Of a stretch of DNA of 64,000 nucleotides, positions 21,680-34,100 are shown piece by piece (within the stretch, counting starts at the first letter, position 1; each line of letters begins with the position of its first letter). A program made the translations under genes and the position numbers. Below the pieces are notes generated by a model, which worked only from the letters and a program-made list of their open reading frames with translations, did no database searches and was not told the origin of the DNA. The stretch comes from Mesostigma viride (lineage: Eukaryota > Streptophyta > Mesostigmatophyceae > Mesostigmatales > Mesostigmataceae): contig RPFO01000648.1 of NCBI GenBank assembly GCA_009746045.1, positions 1,370,521 through 1,434,520 of the forward strand, in the 5' to 3' direction.

Positions 21680-22830
21680 TTGTGCGCACCAAGCCACCCA
21701 TGCAGTCGCCCACCCATGCAGCCACCTGGCCACCCACCCACACAACTGCTCACACACTCGCGCGCCCGTGCACCCAGACAGCCACCTGTCCTCCCACCCA
21801 GTGACCCACCCACCAAGCCAGCCGCGCACGTGCTTACCCAACTTATACAACCATGCGTGCACCTAGGCACCAACCACCTACCAACCCACTTGGACATCCA
21901 CCCACCCACCAAGGCACCTGCGCAACCCACACACCAACTAGGTAATAAGCAGGCATTCCCCCATCCAATGAGCCAACCACCCAACCACCCAACCACCTAA
22001 ACACCCAGCCAGCTGGCCCCATATGCACCCGTCCGGCCACCCACAGTTGACCCACCCACGCACCTACCCACTCAACCACTCACTGCCCCCACACCCTTAT
22101 ACCCACTGACCCACCCACTGACCCACCCACACATGCATTTTCTCAGCCAGCACCCCGGCACCTACCTCACCCCAAACCTGCACAGCCCTTCACCCGCGAT
22201 AGGTGAGTCGGTCCCAACCATAAACCCATCCACGCATCCATATCTGTGCGCCCACCCGTCCATCTACCCGTCCCTTCGCCCACCCACCCACATCTAGTCA
22301 TCTACACATCCACCAGCCACCAACCACCAATGGCCCACCCACCAACCCACCCACACACACACATCCCTAACCAACCAACCACCAACCCACCACCCTCAAA
22401 AACGTGCAGTTGTTTCACTCATGCATCCAACAACCCACCCACTTCAAAGTCCCCAAAGCCTATCATCACCCAGCCACCTGGCCATCTGCCAATAACCGAC
22501 CGCCCTTGCACTCATCCACCCACCATGACCAGCCAGCCACCCACCCACCCACCCTCTCCAACTGCCTGTGCTCCCACCTACGCAGCCAGCCATTTACCAA
22601 GGCATCCACCTATCAGCCACCCACCTGCCATCGAACCCACCCACGCCTAGGCATCCCTTGAAGCATCTATAGCCCAAGCCTCCCACCCAAGGCTCTCTGG
22701 GCAATCAAACAACCAAACAACCAATCACCCAGCTATACAACCACCTAACCACCTAACCACTCAACAACACAATCACCGAACCACCTAACTACCCAACACC
22801 CAAACCAGCCAGGCATGTGCCCGCCTCGCA
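21680..22830. repeat. Low-complexity (CCACCCA)-type tract
   Basis: C/A-rich strand made of degenerate CCACCCA, CCAACCA and CACCCAC words over more than 1 kb, with little G. Open frames rich in His, Pro and Thr follow from composition alone. Confidence 0.8.
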
Positions 22831-24060
22831 TGCCCTCACCATTGCAACACCCCATACACGCCCCGCTCACCTAGCCAGCCACACACCCAGCCAGTCTCCT
22901 GCTCAACTCACGCATGAAGGCAATATCAGCCATGCATGGCCTCACCTTGCATCACTTGCATTGCCTGGTTAATTTGCATGAGACAGCTTCCATCTCATTG
23001 TCAGCAACTGAAAAGGCTCTTTCTTCACAGTAATGAATAAGCAACAACGTTGGAAACGTTCTCCCACCCTCTTTAAAACAGTCTTTAAATCAGAAAGACA
23101 AGGGCAAATCTCTGGACAAGGTGGCAATAACCACTGCACCATGCTCTTGAGAAAGCCTTAACAATCCAGCTTTCTACCCTTTTAGAAGCTGCCTTGCGTT
23201 AGCAACGATTCTGGGCCCTCTGGCTCGCTCACCTCGCTTAATCTGCGCTTCTTTATGGCTGCCGGGATATGCGAAGCTTGGGCCGAGCGTGTCGTGGCGA
23301 GGTCGTCTGCCCGACTCATCACATCTCGAAACCGCACTGCCGACTAATAAAAACGATGCCCCCCTTTGCCTTTTGTATCTGGCGTCAAAAGAACAATGAA
23401 CTCGCTTGGAAAACACTGTCGCAAAGAGCTTCCTACAGGCATTATAAGCAATTTTCGCAGCTTTTACCGCACTTACTGCACATCCGGAAGACCATTAGCG
23501 GCCTTAGCGCGGAATCTTGGGCACGCCATATCTTCTGCTGGCTCATTGCCGCAGGCTGGCAGTATAGGAAGGTCGGGCATAGCCTAAAGAGCTGATTATC
23601 TGACGACAAAGATATGCATTGCATGAAGCAAGAAACAGACGGATTTCGCACCCCCGTATTTATTCACGCCAATGCCGGACAATTAAAAGCGAAACTCAAA
23701 AAACGAAAACACTAACGTTTTCGGGAATATTATAACGAACAAGCTGAGCTATCGTGCCGGGATTTTCGTTTCCTCCCGTATCCAGGACCTTGAGACACGT
23801 ACCACCGAGAAATCCGGTTTACGCGAAAAACTGGTCCGCTGTGAAAAAAACTTTTTGTCCCGTTCAATGCCCGCGTCGCAATAGCAGCGCTAAAAACTCC
23901 AAAATTATTCCATGGATTAACCGTGATGTAAGCTTCGTTTTGACACCTCGAGCGGCTGCAATGACGCAAGTTTCAGAACGCTAGCTCATGCTCGACCGCC
24001 ATGGGTGTTTTCGTCGTTTTCGTCAGTCGTGGCGCGGGAAAAATCTAGATCTCGGACGAA
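22831..24060. other. Right part of the 3.45 kb element, no gene recognised
   Basis: Mixed-composition DNA. Frames of 73-108 codons (e.g. 23269-23595) show no known motif. Confidence 0.4.
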
Positions 24061-24112
24061 TTCCGGACAATAATTTATGTAAAAATTTGGCGGGGCTCGC
24101 GGTGTTGTGCAC

Positions 24113-24765
24113 CTCCATGACCATGCACCGCAGCTGCTGCATGGAGCAACCCCGCCCTACCCCGGATCGTCAAGACTCAAGCGTGACCTCTTCAAGGTCA
24201 TCATTCTGACGATCCTGACCTACGGCGCCGAGACCTGGACACTGACGCAGGAGCTGGAGCAACGACTCGACGGCAACGTCACCAAGATGCCGCGCAAGGC
24301 CCTTAACATCCCCTTTGGTTTGCACATTAGTAATGCGGCCATTTGTACGCTGATTTGCCCTATGTTTCCCACATTCTTAGGCACAGGCGCCTGGGCCTAG
24401 CCGGGCACCTGGCCCGCACAGATCAGGTAGACACATCAGATAGACTAGCTGGCACCAAGACCGCCCAGCCTGGGCGATATGTCCTCACCTGGCGTGCCCC
24501 AGGCCGCGCGCGGCAGGGCCGCCACCTGTGGACTTTTCGTGATAGACTCGGCATGGACATGTGCTACACTAGACGCGACGGGCTCACGCCCGGGCAGCCC
24601 CCTGGTTTGTCTGTAATATGGAGGCAGATGGTACGCAAGGATCGATGGCAAGTAGTGATGAAGGAGACCACCCCCAAGTCTGTGGGGGCTCCGCGTGTGA
24701 CCGCGTATGGCATTCATAGCGATTCGGGCCGCGGTGCCCACACCCCTGTAACTAGGACCTACTAG
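24113..24765 (+). pseudogene. LINE RT ORF, C-terminal part (continuation of 18696-20654)
   Basis: Resumes at the point where the palm part stops: LKRDLFKVIILTILTYGAE, TWTLTQELEQRLDGNVTKM, KALNIPFGLHIS. Then a frameshift near 24335, and in the next frame YADLPYVSHILRHRRLGLAG, HLARTDQVDTSDRLAGTK, VIWRQMVRKDRWQVVMKE and a stop at 24763-24765. This is the longest C-terminus of the family in the window. It lacks the KRRRR tail of the 2-716 copy, so the window holds at least two LINE subfamilies. Confidence 0.88.
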
Positions 24766-24859
24766 ATAGCTTACACCATCCATTCCATCCCATGTTCCCC
24801 TCCCACTGAGGACTTATGCTCACGTGACGCAGTCACGTGTCTATTAATTTATTAATTAA
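24766..24859 (+). repeat. LINE 3' UTR with perfect hairpin and TTAATTAA tail
   Basis: Holds CCATCCATTCCATCCCATG, then the hairpin CACGTGAC-GCA-GTCACGTG (8 bp stem, about 24821-24839), then a tail of TATTAATTTATTAATTAA. The tail's last TTAA is the target site of element D. Confidence 0.8.
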
Positions 24860-27800
24860 GGGGACGGTCCCGGCGCGAATATTTTGGCGCCGAAAAATTC
24901 GCGGTACCCGTCCGTACCGTGAAAAAGTGGTGCACGGGGCGCGCACCCCTACCGGAGCTGGCCATGGCGACGTGCTTTCAGGCAGAGTAGAAAAAGATAG
25001 CTCGCGGAATGCAGAGAAACTGAGCGAATCTTAAAGACGATGAGTAAATGATACTACTTCGTAGCGGAGTTCGCGTTTTTTGCAGTGTCGATGATTTTAT
25101 TGATGACCATCGCCACGGGGGTCCAATCTGATGTTTTCGCGATCGTCGAGAGGAATAAATTAGAATGCACGCTGGCGGCGGTGATTGTCAGGTTTTATGG
25201 GCTTTACCTAGCGTCAAGGATGCGTTTAAATCGTTATTGGTAAAGCTTTAAAAAATTTGCTGGGTTTTGGCAAGATTTCCGTCATGATCGGTAAGACACT
25301 CTCCAGGCTCGCGGGATGCGCGTCTTATTATTCCATGGAAGGTTGTTCTTTCTTGCGCCGCTGGGCGAAGGACCATTCCGGTAATGGTACGATCGTGTGA
25401 TCAACGTGACCCTATGAATGTTTCGCTTCCTGTATGGGTTATCAACGCAAGTTTTCGGCTTCTTTCCGTGCAGTTAGCGCCAGGTATATATAATGCCATT
25501 CCGTGCTGCGCATCGCCAGATTCCTGGCACCTTTCAGTGGTTTTTATGTACGTTGCATGGCTGGGATGTGTCAAAGCGTGACCGTGGCATATCGTCAGGT
25601 TGTCAGGGATTTGCTGAGTGGTTTCTTGGAAGGAGATTGCTAACAGCACTCAGTTTTGCGTGAATATTGACGCGGCCTTTCTTAGCAGAGGCTTCATTGT
25701 GGTTATTAGAGGCTCACACGCTTGAGTTTGTTTCTTGGCAAACAATTGCGCTGGAAAGAAAGGTGGCAGTGGTTTTTCTGAGGGGCATACTGCATGGGTG
25801 GAACTGCACGTAGGTAGGGGTTATCGTTGTCTTGTTGGCCTTTCTCCCACTAAAATGGGAGAGCCCTAATTCATATGCTAGCAAGGCAAGGTAACCATGG
25901 TAAGAAGCCTTGGCAAGCAGCATGTATGATAATTCTGCTTTCTCTGTGGACTGTCTGTTGTTACCCTTGTTGGGCAATTAGTGGATATGGCTTTCTAGGG
26001 TGTGTTTGAGCTTGGTTTTGGGATGATGCCCACACCATAAACCTGGAATATGCTTTAGAAGTGTTGGCTAGGCATGTAGAGCTACCTGCCTCATTGTTGT
26101 GCACACACGCAACAGGTTGCCCGTGTCGAGGTAAGGCAAGGGCACATGACGTGCCCAGCCACCTCCTTGTACATTGTGGTCGAATTGGGCATGGTCAGGA
26201 GCCTTTTGGATGGCATAGGAAGTGTTAGTGTGCCTTAACACGTCGTTCGTCACTGCACCTATTCTTAGGACTGAGTTCAACTCAGTCCTATTCTTAGGAC
26301 TGAGTGTTTGGGTTTCGTAGAAAATTCGCCCAAGTCGGAATGTTTGTCAAAAAAATTCCCTCAAAATGTATTCAAATACTACGTGAAATGACCTTTCTTA
26401 GACATATTTTTGCGATTTTTTTGGATTTTGTTTGGGCGGCTAAATGTACGGTCAAAGTACAGGTGGTAAGGGTACTTTTTCACGTGAAACGTGAGTTCCG
26501 GAAATGCACGACCTAGCCATGGCGGCTTGCGCCCATGCATGCAGTTTACGTTTGCGGACGATTTAGCTGGTAAAACCCAGGAAATAGATTTTATATGTCC
26601 TAAAGATGACACAAACCAATTTTTAGCTCCCGGGGATGCGATTTACCAGGTGTCGGCACTGCTCTTGCTGGAAAAAACTGCGACCAGGCAGGTTGACGGA
26701 ATTGATGACTAAATTTACTTTACGGTGCATTTCGAAGGGTTTATATGCTTCTTTCTACTTCTTATCATGCATGTGTGTGGAATTAAGTCAGTGGCAGTAA
26801 AGATTTGATTATTTCGACCACTCTGTCATGTCAAGGTTTGTGTGCCGCAAGTGTCACTTTTGCGGGCACCGCCTGGGCCAAGATAACGCCATCCGTGCAC
26901 GGTAAAGCTGAAATATCGTCACCTCATCGTTTTGTTATGTTCTTACATGAGTTTGAGCTTGCAAGGCGCTGTCAGTTTCGAATCTTGATGCGCTTTCTTG
27001 ACCGTTGCCTGCCCCTCTCTAAACCCCCCATTTTTTATGATGTTACCAGGCATTTGCCTTAACCTAGTGTACTTTTGCAGTTTTTTAGGCGCTGTATGGG
27101 TTTAAATACCTTCATAGATGTTAGTTATTCTTTTGCTACGTTCATACTGCGTGATTGTATGGCCATGGGCTGCATCCAGCGTGCTTTCAAGCTTATACGG
27201 GTGAGTGAAGAATCTTGGTGATAAACCACTGTCATCATGTGCCAGCAAGTATGTTGGCCATGCCATGGCAAGGCAAAACAGTGTTAGCCATCTCTATTCT
27301 TGTTAAAAACAATTGAAATATGCTCAACCTACCCATTATATTGGTGGTTAAGGCTCATAATAAAACCCTTTGTAGGTAGGTATCAATGCCCATTCCCTAC
27401 GTGCGTGCATAGGCTCTCACACATATACTAAGGTATAATAATATAACTGCAATATGATGATGCAAGTGTGTTTTCCTGTTATGCTAGAAGGGAAATGAGT
27501 TGATTGGCATGGTTGGTTGCCACGGTGGTGTGTAGTATGACCGCACTTACATGCTTGCACATTGCTAGCAACCTCGAAACCCATTCTTAGGGCTGGTGGT
27601 TTTTGGTGAGTTTCAGGTAGAGGCTGTGGCCAAATTGAGCCCAGTTTTTTGCCATGTTTCAAGAACTATATTGTTTACACGCCTATATTTTTTCAACATG
27701 CATATGGATTTTATTGAATTTTCCCAACTCGTCCTTCCACAGAAAATAGCCAAATCGCGAGCATGGGTTGACACCCTTGTAAAATTTTACATGATTTGGT

Positions 27801-27887
27801 CAACATATGATTTTTTAGGCATATGCCCAAGCATTAGCATGATATTGAGTGCTCTGATGCATATCAAACATATGGGGTACCCCCCTA

Positions 27888-28266
27888 AGTTAGTCTAAGT
27901 CTCCCGCCTGTAGCCTAAGTGGACACGTGCCAGCACCGCCGGCGCCCAATTGGGTACTGGGACGGTGCTGGACTAGAGCAGTCGTGGCATGGACACGTGG
28001 CTATACTCAGTATGTGATGAGCCGGTACCTCAGTACCGGGACTGTAGTTGTCATGTTAGGACTGACTAGATCAGGTTGTAACTGATAGGCTAGTCCGTCC
28101 AGGATCAGTAAGTTAGTTTAACTTACGCAAAGTCTGGCCAGCCATCGTTGACGGCTGGCCAGCAGTATATGTGCCATTCTATCCTAATGCCAAGGTGTCT
28201 CGTCGTTCACGCACACTCTCGCCATTTGGCAGTGCCCGAGCATTCCAAGCTTCGTGTTGCATAACT
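27888..28266 (+). repeat. 5' LTR, 379 bp
   Basis: Matches 36723-37101 at every base compared. It begins AGTTA and ends TAACT, a perfect 5 bp inverted repeat, not TG...CA. Internal hairpins: CTGGCCAGCC/GGCTGGCCAG (28134-28162), GTAAGTTA/TAACTTAC (about 28108-28126) and CCGGTAC/GTACCGG (about 28022-28040). A TATATG lies at about 28167. Confidence 0.93.
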
Positions 28267-28369
28267 TGCATTAAAAACTCCAAAAACAATACACACGACA
28301 AGACGACGAGCGTGCGAAACGTTCAGTTCGCAAACACCCATTCCATTTTTTTACCCATTTTTTGTACCA

Positions 28370-29974
28370 ATGGCGCCCAAGAACAACAAAGGAAAGGCTT
28401 TGAAGGGCGCGACTTCCTCGGAGGAGGAGTCGCCGTCGGTGACGAAGTACCAGTCGTCTTCGACGTCCCCGATGTCTGATGACTCGGGGACGTCCGATTC
28501 AGACTTGGCCAGCCTGCGTCAGGAAATCCTGGAGCGTCAGACCCGGGATGAGACGCATCCAGACGACATTGAGGAAGACGACCCGACGTACAGGCATGTC
28601 GTCCAAGAGGTGGTCCGCATTCCATTAATGCGGAGGGTGAGGGGTTCGACGCCAGTAGTGGCTCGTGCACCCCGGGGCCCGCCATATGCACCATGTGGTG
28701 CGGGTCCGGGTGTCACCTCCTCGGGGGAGCAGTCGGGCGGGGAGTCCGACTCGAGCTCTCTCGGGTTGTTCGGGATGCAGCCCTCATCGGCGGATGAGGC
28801 ACGTTCGGCTCAGGTGGAGGCCGATGCGGCACTGGCACGTCGCATGGCTGAGCAGGAGTCAGCTGAGGAGAGGAGGCTGGACGTGAGGTCACGTGAGCGG
28901 GCGGCTCAGATGGAGGATGCTGCGAGGGTCCGAGCGGCCCTGAGGAGGCCGGCCTCGCCGACCTACGAGGTGGTCAGGCGGGGCGACCTGGCTTGTTTTC
29001 AACGTCTCCGCAGGTCCGAGACGATCCCGCGGGAGATCGACGGGGTGCTACAAGAGTCGGAGTTCTCTCTGACGGGCCCGTCGGCTTCGGACGCTGACGA
29101 CATGGTGGAGATGACTCCAGCTATGCAGGCGCGAGAGAAGGAGGCCAAGCGCAGGATGGAGGTCTTCCAGGAGGAGAGGGCGAGGAAGCAGCGCAGGCGC
29201 GAGGAGATTGCGCAGAGGAAGCTGCGCGAGCAGCAAGAGCGCGACAGGGCGGAGGCGCTCGCGGCCAGGATTAGGGTGAAGATGTCTCACACCAAGGTGC
29301 GGTGTGAGCGTCTCACCCGCGACATGAAATCCTGGAAATACCGGAAGGTCGCCGAGTTGGCACCACTGCAGGGGCCGGCTCGTCGGGAAGCCGAGGAGCG
29401 CTACCGTCGGAAGCTGGCCATCTGGGAGGCCAGCGTAGGTCGCCTGGAGAGGCGTATGCTGAAGCAGCGACGCCGTATGTCGAAGAACATCAAGAAGGCT
29501 GCTGTGAGGGGATGCATGGGGGAGGCGGTAAGAGCTGAATTTGGTTTGATGCCGGATGAACGCATTTCCACCGAGCAACTGTACCATTTCTTGTCGCAGC
29601 CAACGCATACCATTTCAAACCGAGACGGCACAGCGGCAAGGACCAGGGTGACGCACCGGGGCGAACCCGGTCCAGCGACCTTGTCGCACCGGGAGGACAT
29701 CCGGAGGCAACTCCAACTGGCCCAGCAGATGCTGGACGAGGGGCGGGAGCTCACCCCGGGCGAGCATGGCCGCCTAGCAGACACGGTGGCGAGGCTGGTG
29801 GCCTCGCTGAAGCCAACAAAGCGAAGGGCACCGGAGGAGGCGTGCCAGCCACAGCAAAAACGCAGGAGGGACGAGAGGGACGAGGGGGAGGATGACGGGA
29901 GAGGGGGGCAACCAGGGCGGGGTGGACACGGCACCCAGGAGTCTGCACCAACACGGCACGAGGGCGGGGAGCGG

Positions 29975-30006
<32 letters not shown>

Positions 30007-30478
30007 GCAGCAGCAGCCACAACCAGCAGGAACGACCACAACCTCCAATATGGCCTTGAACAGGCCCAGGTTTGATCCAAAAAAGAAAGAGGACAAGCTA
30101 GTGTTTCCGGGTTTGCCAGAGGGCCATACCCAGGACGAAGCTAGGGAGTGGTTGTTTAAGTTGTCACATGCATATGCTAGCGACAATGTCCGTGATTGGT
30201 TTGCCTCTCTACGTGCGTCCACACCCATCCATCAATCTGCCAAGCCTATCCAGCAGTTGGTACAATTGTACCAAAAGCGTGCCAGCAGCGGGGTAGACGT
30301 GGCAGAAAATGTGTTGTGGGCGCAGTTCATGGTTGATCTTAGGGCACTTGTTACCACGGGGGAGCACTTAGAAGTGCTTAAGGGCTTCCAGTGGATAGAG
30401 GCCTATAAGGTCAATAAGCGTGACTATGTGAGTGACAACAAAAAATATGTCATGTACATAGAGGGGATGAGGAGCTGA
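28370..30478 (+). CDS. Retrotransposon Gag-like protein (702 codons, then frameshift)
   Basis: Starts at the ATG at 28370, 104 bp after the 5' LTR. Residues 1-120 are acidic and Ser-rich. About 150-390 is rich in Arg, Glu and Ala with long charged helices (EAKRRMEVFQEERARKQRRR), likely coiled coil. A poly-Gln run follows at about 535-550. Residues 575-700 (KLVFPGLPEGHTQDEAREWL to EAYKVNKRDYVSDNKKYVMY) look like a capsid-type helical domain. The frame stops at 30476-30478. The protein clearly continues in another frame (KKLNAKYLVHLWLQKAELD at about 30477), so the stop is a frameshift, not the end of Gag. Role inferred from position, the poly-Gln/capsid layout and the downstream zinc knuckle. 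Confidence 0.75.
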
Positions 30479-31110
30479 AGAAGCTCAATGCCAAGTACCT
30501 AGTACACCTATGGCTACAAAAGGCAGAACTGGACCCTACCACCCTGTCAGTAATCCTGGCAGGTCTGAAGGATAAGTGGGAGGACTTCAGGAAGGCAATG
30601 GCCTATGTGCAGCAATGCCTAGAGCCGTTTGCTGCTGCAGCCAAGGATGGAAAGGTGAAGCAGGTAAAGGGGGAGGAAGCCTCAGGTACGGGGCTCTCCA
30701 AGAAGCAGATGCAGTCGCTGGTAGCCCAGGTAAAGGCGGTAATGGGGGGGATAAAAACAAAAACAACAAAAGTGGGGGAGGTGGAAACAAGGGGGGGGAA
30801 AGAACAATAACAATAAAAACAGAAAACAAAGTGGGGGAGCTAGCAAGCCAGGGGGTGCTAAGCCAGCAGGGGGGACAAGAGGTTGCCTCATGACCCCACC
30901 AAACATTGCACTAGGTGCCTTTGTAAGGGGCACCTAAAAGATGATTGCTGGAAGGGCAAACCCGACTATGGTTCTGACGTTGATGTTTGTCCTGGATGCT
31001 GGAAAACACGTCACCCCATTGCAGCAGGAGCGCGCTGCACGGCACCCAGGCACAACAAGACACGCCAGGGCGCTACAACCGCGCGGGGGCGGCAGACCAG
31101 GGTGACACCT
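30479..31110 (+). pseudogene. Gag C-terminus with CCHC zinc knuckle, broken by frame changes
   Basis: Coding signal continues in pieces: first frame to about 30760 (LVHLWLQKAELDPTTLSVIL, FRKAMAYVQQCLEPF), then a Gly/Asn/Lys-rich stretch that changes frame around the G runs at 30740-30860. Next comes a zinc knuckle at about 30905-30950: C-x2-C-x4-H-x4-C (CTRCLCKGHLKDDC), the nucleic-acid-binding motif of Gag nucleocapsids. A second Cys cluster follows (VCPGCW). A further frame change leads into pol near 31090. The G homopolymers make sequencing or assembly error a real alternative to true decay. Confidence 0.75.
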
Positions 31111-34100
31111 GTAAGCTACCCTCACCATTTTTCACAAATGGTTTCCTGTTACCTTCTGTCTGCCAAGTGTTGCCTGAGTGTGATGATGTGGATTGGGAAG
31201 TGGCATATGACATGACACTGTCACACATGATGCGTGACCCCACCATAGCTTCCCTTAGTGCAGCAGCAGAAAAGGTAATCACGTATGGTGCTCTAGCAGA
31301 GCAACTGCACAAGGTTATGGGCCATGAGGCTGTGGCTGAAAGGCTAGCCAATAAAATACAAGGCCATGATCTGGAACAGATGTGCAGGCACGTACGTAAG
31401 CACTGTGAGCAATGTCAGCTATATGCTCCTAAGCCCAGAAAATGGCATGTGGCCACACCACCACTGGCTAGAGGCAAACTGGTTGGGGATGTTATACACG
31501 TGGTGAAGGACACGGTATACTACCTAGTCATAAAGGATGCCTGGTCAAGGTTTGTGGTAGTGGAGCCCCTGCCTGGGATGGATAAAGAGCAGCTGCACAG
31601 AGCTTTACAGATAGCCTTGGCACGTTTTCACCCCATTGAAAAAGTAATGCTGGATCAGCAGTTTCTCTGCATCCAGGACAGGAATGACCTGCCCAAGATA
31701 GAAGTGTCTGGGGCTCAAGATCATGAACGTCAGGGGTTGGTAGAACGTACCATGAGAGCCATCAGGGATGTGATAAGAAAAATGCCATCCAGGTTGGCTG
31801 ACTCTGGTAGCTATGCTGACAGGGCATCTTGGGCAGCAGGGGTGACTACCCAGCTAAACGCCAAACCAATAATGTCCTCACCTTTTGGGGAAATCACCCC
31901 AACTGGCCTTCAGTCAGGCAGCTATGCTTCAGAGGTACACACTCACTACAACACACAAAGGCAGCACTTAGCCAAGTTGCTGGCAAAGAAAGACAAAAAT
32001 AATGCCAGGCCTGTGTTTGAAGTGGGGGACCATGTGTTGTTTTTCAGAGAGGGTGACAGAGGAAGAGCACACTCTGCCAGATGGCACGGTCCAGCTGTAG
32101 TCACCAAAATTCATGAAGAAGGGACTGCAGTCACTATACAACATGACAGAGAGCGTGTGGTCAGCAAGCATAGACTCAAGCTTTATTACCCACCACTGGC
32201 AGACGTGTCAGGGGTAGAATTCTTGGACATGGATTCAGAGCAGGAGTCTGGTGGATTGATCTCACCCAATGAATTGGCTAAGGACGTCATTGATGCAAGC
32301 ACTAGTACCACAGTAGAAGCTCCTGTGTTCCTCAGTAGTGCAGCCCCACTACAACCCAATAGTCCACCTGGGCAGGAGGACGGTGCACAGGGTGAGCAGC
32401 AGGTAGCACCTCCCTCACACCTGGAGGAGTCACAAAATAGAGCAGATCCTGTCGTTCCCAGGAAGTCATTTGCTGAGATTCTTAAGGCCTTGCACAAGGC
32501 ACACAACACTAAAGCAGTTGTGGCAACAGGTACAGCACAAGTCAATGCTGTAGGGGATGCAGGTCAAGATCCTAGTATTTTGGCTGTAGACACCCAAGCA
32601 CAGGTGAGTATCATCAGTGCAGCAGCTGTATCTGGTCTGAAAATGAAGGCCTCACCATGGGCTAGAGTGTCAGATTTTTCAGGCAAAACCAAAATGCAGG
32701 TCAAAGGTCAGGTGAGCATTCAAATCTTGGGTATGCCCACTCCATTTCAGGTGGTTGAGGGTTACTCAGGGAATGCCCTGTTAGGGGAACCTTTTGTATC
32801 TTACCCTGGTGTTGTCATCTCAGCTGGGAGGTTGAGTGTGGCAGGGGTAGGACAGGTGCCTCTAGATCATTTTAAAATCCCTTTGAGCCAGATTAGCACT
32901 GGGTTGGATGCTGCCATCAATGCAGTTAAGCCCAAGTACCTCCCAGGTCAGGAACCGTGTGTGGAGGACCTCATACACTCTCAAAAGCTACACCCTTCAG
33001 CGTTTGGGCTTGGTAGATGGGATGTTGCATCCATGTCTCCCCTGTCCTATGATGATATTGTACGGGACTGCCAGACGCAGATTGGGTTTCTTAAGTGGCT
33101 GGAGGCTTTTACCAAAGCCAGGGAGGAGTGGGTTGTTCCAGATGCACGTAGTCCCACACACACACCACCTGTGACTCCTCTTGATGCTATGCCAGCTGGA
33201 GCCAAGAAGCTAAGGTTAAAGTTTGTGTGCAAGCATAAACCTCAGGCTGATGGGGGACCACCCATTTTCCATGCTAGGCCATGTGTCACTGAGTTCAGGG
33301 GCTCTACAGAGCTGACAGAGGCTGAGCTTTATACTCCTGGTATTCAGCAAACGTCTCTCAAGGTGTTGCTTTCCTTGTTTTTGCATCAGCTTAATACAGG
33401 GAAGGATTATGTGTGTAAAGCCACAGATATCAAAAGAGCCTTTCTAAAGGGGGACCCTGCCATAGCACAGCAGGTCTGGAGAGGTCAGGTATACGTGGTG
33501 AATACTCCTAAGGTGTGGCACAGGGATATTGTTCAACCCTTGTTGAGGCCAAACCTGGGGGTTGAAGGGTTGCAGTCAGCTCCAAAAATTTTTAGGCTGT
33601 CTGCACAGGAGGTATTCATGAAGCTAGGGGCCACCTATGATGACATTGACCCTTGCTTGTTTGTCATCCCACACCCTGATGGAATGATGATGTTTGTCTG
33701 GCATGGGGATGATCAGTTAATCTCAGGTCCTAGAGCTGCAGTGGATGCTTTCATAGCTCAGGTGTCTGCCAGTTTTGAGATTGGCAAGCAGCTAGAGCTG
33801 GGCAAGGAGCCAGTCAAGTTCTGTGGCATGATGCTTGAGTTGCTGCAGCAGCAGGGCAGCTGGGTTTGTTCCATGCAGGCCTCTGCTGAATACATTAAGT
33901 CTTGTCTGGATGTCCTGCCTGTTCACATCACCCCTGACATGTGCCCTACCATTAGAGGCAAGCTTGGTTGGCTATGTGCTACATGTGCACCCCACCTGGC
34001 TTTTGTGAGCAGGGTAGATGATGAGGTACTACAGGAGGTAGGAGCACGGGCAATCAAGCAGTTGTTGCATGATGGTCCACCTTTGATGCTTCACTCACTG

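Larger units (their letters stand above)
20655..24112. mobile_element. 3.45 kb terminal-inverted-repeat insertion splitting a LINE, no transposase seen
   Basis: The element runs 20659-24108 between GCAC direct repeats (20655-20658 and 24109-24112). Its ends are ACAACACC and GGTGTTGT, a perfect 8 bp inverted repeat. About 20 bp further in, both ends carry TTTTTACATAAATTAT, again in inverted order (about 20688-20703 and 24070-24085). Removing it rejoins the LINE exactly where the copy at 16990-17030 is continuous. The inside is A/T-rich at the left, a CCACCCA-rich tract at 21680-22830, and mixed sequence at 22900-24060 with short open frames that I do not recognise. Superfamily not assigned. 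Confidence 0.75.

Noticed and set aside
29401-30228. Antisense frame with poly-Cys/poly-Ala across the Gag region
   Set aside because: Shadow of the CAG/CAA poly-Gln tract and GC-rich Gag coding on the plus strand.
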